Translations under genes and position numbers: made by a program
Shown here: in pieces, positions 15,191-23,782 of the stretch
Layout of the letters: each line of letters opens with the position of its first letter
How positions within the stretch are numbered: the first letter of the stretch is position 1
DNA from: Ramlibacter sp.
GTDB taxonomy: Bacteria; Pseudomonadota; Gammaproteobacteria; Burkholderiales; Burkholderiaceae_C
Direction: 5' to 3'
DNA length: 35,657 nt
NCBI GenBank assembly: GCA_029237735.1
Contig: JAQZBU010000024.1
Span: forward strand, 1 to 35,657
Notes under the pieces: model-generated
What the model saw: the letters and a program-made list of their open reading frames with translations, nothing else
Databases searched by the model: none
What the model was told of the DNA's origin: nothing

Positions 15191-16297
15191 ATGTCACGAA
15201 TCCTGGTCGTCGACGACGACCGCATCCAACGGATGGTCGCGTCGCAAGCACTTACTCGCGGGGGCCATGAGGTGCTTGAAGCGGGTGACGGCAACGAGGC
15301 GCTCGAGTCCGCGCGCGTCAACCATCCCGACCTGATCGTGTGCGACGTCCTGATGCCCGGATTGAACGGCTTCCAGTTCCTCGCGGCGTTGCGCCAGGAG
15401 GACGGCATCGCCGGAATTCCCGTGATCATGCTCACGTCGATGGCCGAGAGGGCGCACATGCGCATCGGAATGAACGCGGGCGCGGACGACTATCTCGCCA
15501 AGCCGTTCAGTTTCGACGAACTGACCGAGGCGGTGAGCGCCTTGCTGGCCAAGCGCCGCACGCTCCAGGAGGGCCTGATCAATTCGATGAACACGTCCTT
15601 CGTCACGGCTCTCGAAGAGCAGCGCGAGTCGCTGGCGGCGCAGTACGAGCAACGCCTGGTGCGCGAGATCGGTGCGCGCTGGAACGTGGACGCGAACGGC
15701 GATGCGGAGCTGAGGTACGACCATGCCGTGGTGCTCAAGGCGGGGATCGTCGGATCGCTGTCGCAACAGGCGACATCGAGCAAGGATGTGAATGCACTGG
15801 TGCGGCGCGCCTACGATGCGGCGCGCGACACGCTTCACCTGTTCAATGCGGCACACCTGCTGCCGGCGGGCAACGATATCGTGGCTGTTTACGTGGATGA
15901 GCCCGGCTCGATTCGGGTTCGCGCATCCGTGCGCGCTGTGCGAGCAAGCCTCGGCTTGCTGCAGAAACTGTCGCAGCTGCGTGCGGGCGATGCGGGCCAG
16001 GCGGCAGGCGACGCGAGGCCTGCAGCCAGCATCGCGCTGCATTGCGGGCCGGTCGCGGTGCTGCGCATGAGCGACCCGCTGCACGGTGGGCCGGATTCCT
16101 CCCTCGCCACCGGCACGACGATGCAGGAGCTCGATGCGATGTTCGACTCCGCTCGAACGTCGCTGTGGGCCATCACCGCGTCGCCGGCCTTCGTCGGCAC
16201 CATGGCCAGCCAGCTGGAAACCGGCCGAAGCGCGCGGGCGACGCCGATGGGCGGCGGCGAGCCGCTGGACGTGATCGAAGTGCTGTCGTTGCGATGA
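15191..16297 (+). CDS. Response regulator with degenerate nucleotide-cyclase-like C-terminal domain
   Basis: The protein has 368 residues. Residues 1 to about 122 are a complete receiver domain: acidic DDD at 8-10, phosphoacceptor D52 (VCDVLMPG), T82 and K104 (AKPF). A helical linker (about 123-170) with EEQRESLAAQYEQRL could form a coiled coil. The remainder (about 178-366) follows the layout of class III nucleotide cyclases: VVLKAGIVGSL, then GNDIVAVYV, then IALHCGPVAVL and a final LWAITASPAFVG. The first metal-binding Asp is replaced (Ala/Gly in LKAGI), so cyclase activity is unlikely. There is no DNA-binding domain. The stop overlaps the kinase start (ATGA, 16294-16297), so the two are probably partners. 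The receiver is certain; the cyclase-like fold is my reading. Confidence 0.85.
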   Translation: MSRILVVDDDRIQRMVASQALTRGGHEVLEAGDGNEALESARVNHPDLIVCDVLMPGLNGFQFLAALRQEDGIAGIPVIMLTSMAERAHMRIGMNAGADDYLAKPFSFDELTEAVSALLAKRRTLQEGLINSMNTSFVTALEEQRESLAAQYEQRLVREIGARWNVDANGDAELRYDHAVVLKAGIVGSLSQQATSSKDVNALVRRAYDAARDTLHLFNAAHLLPAGNDIVAVYVDEPGSIRVRASVRAVRASLGLLQKLSQLRAGDAGQAAGDARPAASIALHCGPVAVLRMSDPLHGGPDSSLATGTTMQELDAMFDSARTSLWAITASPAFVGTMASQLETGRSARATPMGGGEPLDVIEVLSLR

Positions 16298-19200
16298 GCG
16301 AGGCGGGCGCCTCCGTCCCGGCGCGGCGCGCGGCGCTCGCCGCGGCCTTTGCGTTGGCGCTCGGCCTGGCCGTGACCTGGGCCGTGACCTCGGCGCTCTC
16401 GATGTCCGTGCGTGCCGAGGCGCAGGCACGCTTCGACGGCACCGTAAAGAGGCTCGAGTACGACGTGCTGCGGCGAATCAACCAGTCGGCCTACGGCCTC
16501 AGGGGCCTGGCCGCCGCTTACGAGTCCTTCGGTGAGCTGACGACGGCGCAGTTTCGTGACTGGGTTTCGGCGCGCGATCTGGAAGGCGAATTTCCGGGCG
16601 TTCGCGGCTTTGGCGTGATCTCGCGCGTCGAACGCGCGGACCTTGACGCGTTCGCTTCCCGCATGCGCCAGGCAGACCCGAACTTTGAAGTCAGGACGTC
16701 CGGCAGTGCACCCGACCTGTTCGTGGTCACGGACATCGAGCCGCGCGCTGCCAATGCCGTTGCCTGGGGCCTCGACCTCGGGCAGGAAATCGTGCGACGC
16801 CAGGGGCTGGACCGCGCGATCGCCACGGGACGCATGGCCCTGACGGACCGCATCGCACTTCTGCAGGACGAAAAGCGCCGCGCGGGGTGGCTGATGCTGA
16901 TGCCTGTGTTCCGCAAGGGTGTGGATCCGCAGTCGGCGGCGGGCCGCCGCAGCTTGCTGGTGGGGCTGCTGTATGCCCCCATTGTCGCGGCGGACGTGCT
17001 GGCGGATGTTCGGCGCACGTTCGGCGCGCAGCTGGACTTCAGGCTCTACGATGGGCCGATGGCGGAAGGGCGGCTGCTGTTCGACTCGGCGGATGATCCC
17101 CTTCAGGGGCTGAGCACAGGCATGCGTAACGGTTGGGACGGCCGGCAGCTGCGCACGATGCGCACCATCGAGATAGGCGGGCAGTCGCTCACGCTCGACC
17201 TGGCCGGCACGCCCGAGCTGGAGGCGAGCTCCGCGGCGACGCTGCCTTTGAAGGTGGCGGTCGTGGGCGCGCTCTTGAGTGCCCTGCTTGCGCTGTCCGT
17301 GTGGCAACTCGCCAGCGGACGCAGGCGCGCCGAGGCGATGGCCGACGGGATGACGGCGGACCTCAGGCGAGTCGCGAAGGAGTTGAGCTCGAGCGAGGCG
17401 TTCCTCGAGCAGGCGCAGCGCATCGCGAATGTGGGCGGCTGGGAGGTCGACCTCGAGACGCTGGCGGTGCGGCTATCGGCCCAGACTCTGCGGCTTTTCG
17501 ATCTGCCTGCGGACACGACCCCGTCGATCGACGAGTTCATCGGCTTTTTCGAGCCGCGCTCGCGCGAGCTGATCGAGCGCGCGACCCACGACGCGGTGCG
17601 CGACGGCAAGACCTGGGACCTGGAGCTCAATCTGGTCAGCGCGAAGGGTGTTTCGCGGTGGATGCGCACCGTGGGGCAGGTGGAGCGGCAAGGAAGCCGT
17701 TCCACGCGCCTGATCGGAACGCTTCAGGACATCAGCGACCTCAAGCAGGCGCAGGAGGCGCTGCAAGCCAGCGAGAAGCTGATGCGCGTGGTCACCGACA
17801 GCCTGCCGGGGCGGGTGGCCTACTGGGGCCGCGACCTGCGCTGCGTGTTCGCCAATCGCGCGTTCGGCAAGACCTTCGACAAGACGCAGGCGGAGATGAT
17901 CGGCCACACCATGCTCGAAGTGCTGGGCAAGGAGCGCCTGGAGGCTTACCGGGCCGACATCGACGCGGCGTTGCAGGGAACGCACCTCGCCTTCGAGCGC
18001 GACGAAAAAGTCGCGGATGGCACCACCCGGACCATGTTGGTGCACTACATTCCCGACAGCCGCGCCGGTGAGGTGCAGGGGTTCTTCGTGCTGGCGCTGG
18101 ACGTCACGGAGTTGAAGGAGGCGCGCGAGGCCGCCAGGCAGGCCAGCGCGGCGAAGGGCCAGTTCCTTGCGAACACCAGCCACGAATTGCGCACGCCCAT
18201 GAACGCGATCATCGGGATGCTCACATTGCTGAGCGGCACCGCACTTTCCGCGCGGCAGGCCGATTACGTCGAGAAGGCCGACGGCGCTGCGCGTTCGCTG
18301 CTGGGCCTGCTCAATGACATCCTCGATTTCTCGAAGGTCGAGGCGGGCAAGCTGGTGCTGGACCCGAGGCCCTTCCGCCTCGAGACGCTGCTGCGCGACC
18401 TGTCCGTCATCCTGTCCGCCAACCTGCGCTCGGAGAGCGTGGAGATTCTCTTCGATGTCGATGCGGCGCTGCCCGACGTCCTGGTGGGCGACGACATGCG
18501 CCTGCGCCAGGTCCTGATCAACCTGGGCGGAATCGCCGTGAAGTTCACCGAGCACGGCGAAGTCATCATCGGATTGCGCCAGCTCGCGCGCGAGGGCGGC
18601 CGCGTACGGCTCGAATTTTCAGTCAAGGACACCGGCATCGGAATCGCGGCCGAACAGCAGGCCCGCATTTTTGACGGGTTTACCCAGGCCGAAGCATCGA
18701 CAGTGCGCAAATACGGAGGAACCGGCCTGGGCCTGGCGATTTCGCAGCGGCTCGTGCTGCTGATGGGAAGCACCTTGCGGCTCGAAAGCGAACCGGGCCG
18801 GGGCAGCCGCTTCCATTTCGTGCTCGATCTCCCTCTCGCGGACACGGGCCCGGTCGAGGACGCCGCGCCGGCGGTGAGGGTGCAACGCGTGCTTTTCGTG
18901 GACGACAATTCCGTTGCTCGGGCCACGCTGGCCGCCCAGGCGCAGAGCCTGGGCTGGTCCGCCGATACGGTGCCGGACGCCGATGAGGCGCTCGCGAAAT
19001 TGCAGGCAGCCGCCGAACCGTACGATGCGGTCTTCCTGGATTGGCGCATGCCGCAAATCGACGGGATGCGGGCCGCTGAACTGATACGGCGGCTGCCCGG
19101 CGTGGGTCACGGCGCTCTCATCATCATGGTGTCGGCCCAGGGGCGCGCGCGCTTTGCCGCGCTGGACGATACCGAGCGCGCGAACCTCGACGGGTATCTG

Positions 19201-20070
19201 GTGAAGCCCGTGACAGCGTCGATGCTGCGCGACGCCGTGCAGGAGGCGATGGGGCAGGCGGCCCCATCGGCCGGGCCCGCTAAATCCGCGGAGCAGCAAC
19301 TGTCCGGCCTTCGGTTGCTGGTGGTCGAAGACAACCGGAACAACCAGCAGGTCGCGCGCGAACTCCTGGTCTCGCGTGGAGCGGTTGTCGACATCGCCGA
19401 AGACGGCCGCCAGGCGGTGGACCGCGTCACGGCGCAGGGCCGTGTCTATGACCTCGTGCTCATGGACGTGCAGATGCCTGTCATGGACGGATACACGGCG
19501 ACGCGCGAAATCCGCCGCGCCGGCTTCACCGCCCTGCCGATCGTGGCGATGACCGCCAATGCGATGGCGAGTGATCGCGAAGCGTGCCTTGCCGCTGGAA
19601 TGGACGCCCATGTGGGCAAGCCATTCGATCTCGACGAACTGGTCGCAACCGTGCTCCACCACGTACCGCGGGCGGGCCAGGGCGAAGCAGCGGCGGCGCC
19701 GGTTTCCGAAGCGCAGGTCGATGTCGACCTGGCTGCCGCCGTGCGGCGGCTCGGTGGCGACATGAACTTCTACCGGCAGCTCTATCCCGAGGCGCGCTCG
19801 GACGCCGAGTCGATGCTGGCCCGGCTCGACCAGCTCCTGGCACAGGGCGAACGCGAAGAAGCGGGCCGGCTCTTTCACACGATCAAGGGGCTGGCCGGCA
19901 CCCTCGGTGCCGTGCGGCTCTCGCGGGTGGCCGCGCAGGCTGAACACGCCATGGCCGCGCCGGCCACGGCCCTGGGTGGCGCAGCCGCGCACCTGGAAGC
20001 AACCCGCGAGGCTTATGCGGCCGCGTGCGCACATCTGGACAACGAGTTGTCTCGTTTGCCGGTAACGTAA
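16294..20070 (+). CDS. Hybrid sensor histidine kinase (CHASE-PAS-PAS-HisKA-HATPase-REC-REC-HPt)
   Basis: The protein has 1258 residues. TM1 is at about 12-35, a CHASE periplasmic sensor at about 40-300 (GVRGFGVISRVER, with LGLD-like WGLDLG), and TM2 at about 318-340. PAS domains lie at about 368-485 and 493-608. The phosphorylated His is H630 (SHELRTPMNA). The ATPase domain spans about 730-850, with G1 DTGIGI (779-784) and G2 GGTGLGLAI (808-816). In the N-box, LINLGGIAVKFT (741-752) has Ile747 where the Mg-ATP-coordinating Asn is expected. Receivers: D916 (FLDWRMP) and D1058 (LMDVQMP). The HPt domain has H1195 (FHTIKGLAGTLG). The layout resembles BarA/BvgS-type phosphorelays; the ligand is unknown. 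It is coupled by a four-base overlap to the upstream response regulator. Confidence 0.94.
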   Translation: MSEAGASVPARRAALAAAFALALGLAVTWAVTSALSMSVRAEAQARFDGTVKRLEYDVLRRINQSAYGLRGLAAAYESFGELTTAQFRDWVSARDLEGEFPGVRGFGVISRVERADLDAFASRMRQADPNFEVRTSGSAPDLFVVTDIEPRAANAVAWGLDLGQEIVRRQGLDRAIATGRMALTDRIALLQDEKRRAGWLMLMPVFRKGVDPQSAAGRRSLLVGLLYAPIVAADVLADVRRTFGAQLDFRLYDGPMAEGRLLFDSADDPLQGLSTGMRNGWDGRQLRTMRTIEIGGQSLTLDLAGTPELEASSAATLPLKVAVVGALLSALLALSVWQLASGRRRAEAMADGMTADLRRVAKELSSSEAFLEQAQRIANVGGWEVDLETLAVRLSAQTLRLFDLPADTTPSIDEFIGFFEPRSRELIERATHDAVRDGKTWDLELNLVSAKGVSRWMRTVGQVERQGSRSTRLIGTLQDISDLKQAQEALQASEKLMRVVTDSLPGRVAYWGRDLRCVFANRAFGKTFDKTQAEMIGHTMLEVLGKERLEAYRADIDAALQGTHLAFERDEKVADGTTRTMLVHYIPDSRAGEVQGFFVLALDVTELKEAREAARQASAAKGQFLANTSHELRTPMNAIIGMLTLLSGTALSARQADYVEKADGAARSLLGLLNDILDFSKVEAGKLVLDPRPFRLETLLRDLSVILSANLRSESVEILFDVDAALPDVLVGDDMRLRQVLINLGGIAVKFTEHGEVIIGLRQLAREGGRVRLEFSVKDTGIGIAAEQQARIFDGFTQAEASTVRKYGGTGLGLAISQRLVLLMGSTLRLESEPGRGSRFHFVLDLPLADTGPVEDAAPAVRVQRVLFVDDNSVARATLAAQAQSLGWSADTVPDADEALAKLQAAAEPYDAVFLDWRMPQIDGMRAAELIRRLPGVGHGALIIMVSAQGRARFAALDDTERANLDGYLVKPVTASMLRDAVQEAMGQAAPSAGPAKSAEQQLSGLRLLVVEDNRNNQQVARELLVSRGAVVDIAEDGRQAVDRVTAQGRVYDLVLMDVQMPVMDGYTATREIRRAGFTALPIVAMTANAMASDREACLAAGMDAHVGKPFDLDELVATVLHHVPRAGQGEAAAAPVSEAQVDVDLAAAVRRLGGDMNFYRQLYPEARSDAESMLARLDQLLAQGEREEAGRLFHTIKGLAGTLGAVRLSRVAAQAEHAMAAPATALGGAAAHLEATREAYAAACAHLDNELSRLPVT

Positions 20071-20097
20071 CGCCGGTCGCTGGGCTAATATGGCGAC

Positions 20098-20649
20098 ATG
20101 TCCACGTCCAAGCCGCCAACGGCCGGCCATGCTCCCGACGGCATGGAGCCATTTGACCCTTTTGCACCCATACCGCAGCCGGACGTCGTCGAGAAAAGCT
20201 CGGAGACGACATGGGAGTTGTGGGCCGAGGTGCGCGACAAGGAGCACGCGCGGTACGCTGACACCGTGCCCATGACCCAGGCCGGCGCGCCATCGCCGTT
20301 GACGCGACCTGGCACGCATCCCGGCGCTCCCATTCAGCCGGCGGCCGTGTCCGGGGCAACCGGGCTGGACAAACTGCTTGAGGAATGCAAGCGCAATAAC
20401 CGCGTGTGTCCGAAGCCCGTGCAGTGGCAGGCATTCGACGCGATGTTGCGTGCAAGGGGGCAGGCCGCTGCGCTCGTAAGGCTGGCAGCGCCCCTGTCCC
20501 CGATCGATTGGCGCGACACGACGTCGCTGGCCAAGCGATTGATTTTCAGGAGCGTGATCGACTGGGCCGCCGCCAATGCGTTGACCGAAGATGCGCTTCA
20601 GTTCGTGCGCGCCTTGCCCGAGGACCAGTGGCACCACATGGGTGACTGA
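20098..20649 (+). CDS. Hypothetical protein, 183 residues
   Basis: The frame starts at an ATG 27 bases after the kinase stop and ends six bases from the convergent DUF1631 gene. I do not recognise the family. The first half is Pro-rich and low in predicted structure (PFDPFAPIPQPD, APSPLTRPGTHPGAP). The second half (about 88-183) looks folded and helical, with LDKLLEECKRNNRVCPKPVQWQ and W-containing segments (PIDWRDT, VIDWAAA, DQWHHMGD). No signal peptide or membrane segment is present. The codon usage is typical for the window, supporting a real gene. It may be co-transcribed with the kinase. A link to the signalling pair is possible only by position. Confidence 0.65.
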   Translation: MSTSKPPTAGHAPDGMEPFDPFAPIPQPDVVEKSSETTWELWAEVRDKEHARYADTVPMTQAGAPSPLTRPGTHPGAPIQPAAVSGATGLDKLLEECKRNNRVCPKPVQWQAFDAMLRARGQAAALVRLAAPLSPIDWRDTTSLAKRLIFRSVIDWAAANALTEDALQFVRALPEDQWHHMGD

Positions 20650-20655
20650 GGGTCT

Positions 20656-22821
20656 TTAACCGGGCAACCTGGCGCTGGTTTCCAGCGCAGCCAGCGCAAC
20701 CGCATCGAGCGCGCCGTCGACGACGCTGGCCGAAGGCAGCAGGCGCACCGCGCCCAGCTCCACCATCTTCTCCAGCATTTGCCGTGTCATCGACTCGGGT
20801 TGGCCCTGGGCATCGGTGAACATCAGCATCGAGCCGTGCGGGCTGGCCCAGGTGAGACGCCAGCGACTCCAGCTGCCGCGCACCAGTACCTCGACGTAGT
20901 GTCCCGGCTGGAGCGAGTCCACCGGCGGCGGGGCGGCATGGGTGTGTTGTTGCGCCGAAGGCTCGGGTCGCGTTGCCTGGAACTCCGTTGCGGGCACCGA
21001 CTCTCCGGCCTGCATGAGCCGTGAATCGGCCATCTCATGGGGCGCCAGCCACGCCACGCTTTCTTGCTGCCAGTCGACGCCGGTATCGCTTTTTACGGCA
21101 GAAGGCGCGTCGTCCAGCATGGCACCGCCCAGCGCCCTGGTGTGCGCGCTGGCAAGGCCATCGACAAACTGCTGCGTTTCACTGGCCGGATAGCCGATGC
21201 CCGCAAGCCCGGAGCGCATGGCCTGCAACAAGGGAGCGCCGATCCGCTCCAGGCGCGCGGGATTCTGCGCCGCAAGCCGCGGCTGCGCGCTCCACACGAT
21301 GTCGTTGACCATGTCGCCATAGCTCGCATAGCCCTGCGGGGCGGGGCCGTCTGCGTTGGCAGCCATCACGTGGCACCAGGGCCCCAGCAGAAACCGCTGG
21401 ATGTGCGCGGGAGCCGATGCGACGTCCGGCCGCTCGCGCAGGCGCGTGGCAAGGTCCGAGGCGGCATGGTTGCGCGCGTCGGCCTTCAGCAGGGCCCGGG
21501 CCATCGAGGCCCGCTGCTGCCGCTTGCGCTTCTCGGAGTCGGCCCAGGTCTGGCGCAGGACCGCGAGCGCATATGCGAAAGGCTCCGCATCCTCCAGCGG
21601 CATCTGCGAGAGCATTTGCACGGCGTCCCGCAGCGGCGCGAGGAATTCGGCGAACCCTGGGGTATCCGGGCTGGGCCAGCCGAGGCTGCGTTGAGTCACC
21701 TCTTCCAGCAGTTCCCTCGCGGGGTGTGTGCGCTCTACGAAGAACCGCTGGTCAAGCATCACGAGGCGAAGCAGCGCAGGCTCGAGCTCGCGCACGACGT
21801 CTTGCACGTCCGGCAGCAGCCGCGCGTCGGCGGCGACGTTCGCGATCATCTGCCGGGCCACCTCACGCGCGAGGGTTTGGGTGGGCGTGAAGGTGCCCGT
21901 CGCGCCTTGCTCGCCCGGCTTTGCGGGCTCGGCCTGCCACACGCCTTGCCGCCAACGCTCCTGCATGCGGCGTACGACGTCGCCCATTTGCTGCATGTCC
22001 TGCAAGGCTTCCATGGCGGCAGGCATGGTCATCCCGTTCATCGTCTGGCCCGCGGGCTGCGTCAGGTTTTGACTGGCGCCCGCCTCGCGCGAGACGCCAA
22101 CCAGCAGGCGCTTCAGGTCGCGCAGTGTCGGGCCCTGCGGCGCCCCATCCACGCGGCGTCGCGCTTCGGGCGGCGGCGGCACGATGCGGTAAGCCGCCGG
22201 TGAGGCGCCATGCTGCATCATGTGCTGCGACAGGCGACGGTACAGCGCCGCCACCTCGCAGCCCAGTGCGCTGCTGATGTGGGGCATCCACGAGGCGCGC
22301 GTCGCCGGGTCCGCCGCGCACCGGCCCAGCGCGCGGTGCAAGGCGCGCACCCAGACCTCCGGGCGCAACGGGTTCGACGATGCCTTCACCAAGTGAAGGC
22401 CCTGGGCGGCACTGGCAAGCGCGTTGAGCTGCACCAGGTCCGGCTCAACGGCGGACATCACGATCTGCTGCCCGCGAATGAGATCCACCGTGTCGTCCAC
22501 CTGGTCTTCCGCCATCAGTTCGAGCGCCTCGAAGCTGATCACCTTGGGTGATGGCGCCGCGGCGCCCGGGGCCGCGGCGATCTCCTCGCGCAGCAGGGCG
22601 GGAAACGCATCGATCGCCGTCTGGCCCCGGCGCTTCAGCGCGGAGGCTGCTTCCGAAAGCCGGGCCCGGTCGGAGACATCTTGCGATGCCGTGGCCGCTT
22701 GCGCCAGAGATTTGCCCGCCTCGGCCATCGCGCGTGAGGCCATCGCGGCGCTCTCGCCAATCGCCATGTCGAGACACTCCTGGAACAGGTTCTCGCGAAG
22801 CGGCGGGGCGGGGCTGGGCAT
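20656..22821 (-). CDS. DUF1631-family protein
   Basis: The protein has 721 residues from the ATG at 22821, with GGAG about ten bases upstream. An in-frame non-ATG start further up would add ten arginine-rich residues and is less likely. The N-terminus (LFQECLDMAIGESAAM) and the C-terminal block from about 635 (GHYVEVLVRGSW, RLTWASPHGSMLMFTD, then ALDAVALAALE) match DUF1631, a large, mostly helical family frequent in Burkholderiales and other beta- and gammaproteobacteria. The C-terminal block resembles a PilZ-like beta-barrel, so nucleotide sensing is conceivable but not established. There is no signal peptide or membrane segment. The family has no agreed function. It is divergent from vapBC. 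Confidence 0.82.
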   Translation of the reverse strand: MPSPAPPLRENLFQECLDMAIGESAAMASRAMAEAGKSLAQAATASQDVSDRARLSEAASALKRRGQTAIDAFPALLREEIAAAPGAAAPSPKVISFEALELMAEDQVDDTVDLIRGQQIVMSAVEPDLVQLNALASAAQGLHLVKASSNPLRPEVWVRALHRALGRCAADPATRASWMPHISSALGCEVAALYRRLSQHMMQHGASPAAYRIVPPPPEARRRVDGAPQGPTLRDLKRLLVGVSREAGASQNLTQPAGQTMNGMTMPAAMEALQDMQQMGDVVRRMQERWRQGVWQAEPAKPGEQGATGTFTPTQTLAREVARQMIANVAADARLLPDVQDVVRELEPALLRLVMLDQRFFVERTHPARELLEEVTQRSLGWPSPDTPGFAEFLAPLRDAVQMLSQMPLEDAEPFAYALAVLRQTWADSEKRKRQQRASMARALLKADARNHAASDLATRLRERPDVASAPAHIQRFLLGPWCHVMAANADGPAPQGYASYGDMVNDIVWSAQPRLAAQNPARLERIGAPLLQAMRSGLAGIGYPASETQQFVDGLASAHTRALGGAMLDDAPSAVKSDTGVDWQQESVAWLAPHEMADSRLMQAGESVPATEFQATRPEPSAQQHTHAAPPPVDSLQPGHYVEVLVRGSWSRWRLTWASPHGSMLMFTDAQGQPESMTRQMLEKMVELGAVRLLPSASVVDGALDAVALAALETSARLPG

Positions 22822-22912
22822 GGGGCGGGGACTCCGATGACGAAAGGACAACGCTGTGGATGTTCGTCGGAGCAGGCGGCCGGGTCAAGTCGACATGGCG
22901 GTTTGTGGGGAC

Positions 22913-22951
22913 TTGGCAGCAGCGGTCAATAAGTATATACTTTGAGTATAT
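22913..22951 (+). promoter_or_regulatory. vapBC promoter with overlapping operator palindrome
   Basis: A near-consensus sigma-70 promoter is visible: -35 TTGGCA (22913-22918), a 17-base spacer, and -10 TATACT (22936-22941). An inverted repeat, ATATACT (22935-22941), TTG, AGTATAT (22945-22951), overlaps the -10 exactly. This is where VapB-VapC complexes typically bind to repress their own operon. A ribosome site (GGAGGTG, 22966-22972) lies just ahead of the vapB ATG at 22977. Confidence 0.82.
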
Positions 22952-22976
22952 CCATCCATCAAGCCGGAGGTGTTAC

Positions 22977-23207
22977 ATGACCATCGCGCGCGTCTTCCAA
23001 TCCGGCAACAGCCAAGCCGTCCGCCTGCCCAAGGAGTTCCGCTTCAAGTCGGACCAGGTGGAGATCTTCCGGCAGGGAGACGACATCGTCCTGCGCGAAA
23101 CGCCTGCAAGTGCCGCCGGCATCTTCGACGCACTCGTCGGCCTGCCCGCTGATTTCATGAGCCAGGGGCGCGGTGACACGCCGCCGCAAAAGCGAGAGCT
23201 GTTCTAA
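22977..23207 (+). CDS. vapB: VapB-type antitoxin (AbrB/MazE-like DNA-binding)
   Basis: The protein has 76 residues. The N-terminal half (SGNSQAVRLPKEFRF, about 9-23) is the swapped-hairpin AbrB/SpoVT type DNA-binding domain used by VapB/VagC antitoxins. The C-terminal tail (about 45-76, with IFDALVGLPADFM) should wrap around and inhibit the toxin. It starts after a strong GGAGGTG site and ends TAATG, sharing one base with vapC, so the two are co-translated. It is expected to autorepress at the palindrome over its own -10. Confidence 0.93.
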   Translation: MTIARVFQSGNSQAVRLPKEFRFKSDQVEIFRQGDDIVLRETPASAAGIFDALVGLPADFMSQGRGDTPPQKRELF

Positions 23208-23635
23208 TGGCCGCTCGCTACCTGCTGGATACCAACATCTGTATTTACATCGCCAAGCACAACCCGCCGTCAGTTCGCGCCCGTTTCGAGACACTCGCGG
23301 CCAACGAACTCGCGATGTCGGTCGTCACCTGGGGCGAGCTGAGATACGGCGCCGAGAAGAGCAAGGCAAGAGCCAAGGCACTCTCCGCGCTGGAGCAACT
23401 GCAAGCACTGATCCAGGTTCTGCCGCTCGATGACGCTGTGGGCGTGCACTACGGCGATATCCGCGGCGCGCTGGAACGGTCGGGCACGCCCATTGGCAAC
23501 AACGATCTGTGGATTGCCGCGCACGCTCGCGCAGCCGGGTGCGCGCTGGTTACCAACAACGAGCGCGAGTTCCGGCGCGTCAAGGGATTGAAGGTCGAGA
23601 ACTGGGTGGCTGATCCATCTGTGCGGGGCCACTAA
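23207..23635 (+). CDS. vapC: VapC-type PIN-domain ribonuclease toxin
   Basis: The protein has 142 residues, the whole of which is a PIN domain. Acidic active-site residues are visible: D8 (LLDTN), E44 (TWGELRYG) and D100 (GNNDLWIAA), with the TNNEREF segment (116-122) at the end. In VapC enzymes these bind Mg2+ or Mn2+ and cleave tRNA or rRNA. All required residues are in place, so the toxin appears intact. It overlaps vapB by one base. The target RNA cannot be predicted. Confidence 0.94.
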   Translation: MAARYLLDTNICIYIAKHNPPSVRARFETLAANELAMSVVTWGELRYGAEKSKARAKALSALEQLQALIQVLPLDDAVGVHYGDIRGALERSGTPIGNNDLWIAAHARAAGCALVTNNEREFRRVKGLKVENWVADPSVRGH

Positions 23636-23677
23636 CCTCAGGCGCGATTGATGGGGCCTCGCGTACTTACGAAACTA

Positions 23678-23751
23678 TGGAGCGGGTGATGGGAATCGAA
23701 CCCACGTCTAAAGCTTGGGAAGCTGCCGTTCTACCATTGAACTACACCCGC
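23678..23751 (-). tRNA. tRNA-Gly, anticodon CCC
   Basis: Read on the minus strand, the 7-bp acceptor GCGGGTG/CACCCGC, D arm GTTC-AATGGTA-GAAC, anticodon loop TTCCCAA, and T arm GTGGG-TTCGATT-CCCAT form a full cloverleaf. CCA is encoded, giving 74 bases with the tail. The anticodon CCC decodes GGG glycine codons. The anticodon stem GCAGC/GCTTT contains one C-U mismatch and one G-U pair. Confidence 0.97.
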
Positions 23752-23782
23752 GTTCAGGGCGATTATAGGAGAGCGGCTTGGC

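Noticed and set aside
15191..16297. Active adenylate or guanylate cyclase
   Set aside because: The first metal-binding Asp is replaced and substrate-recognition residues are not visible, so only a cyclase-like fold is proposed.
18619..20637. Minus-strand open frame opposite the sensor kinase
   Set aside because: The product has no recognisable domain and high Arg/His content. The plus-strand kinase contains all family motifs.
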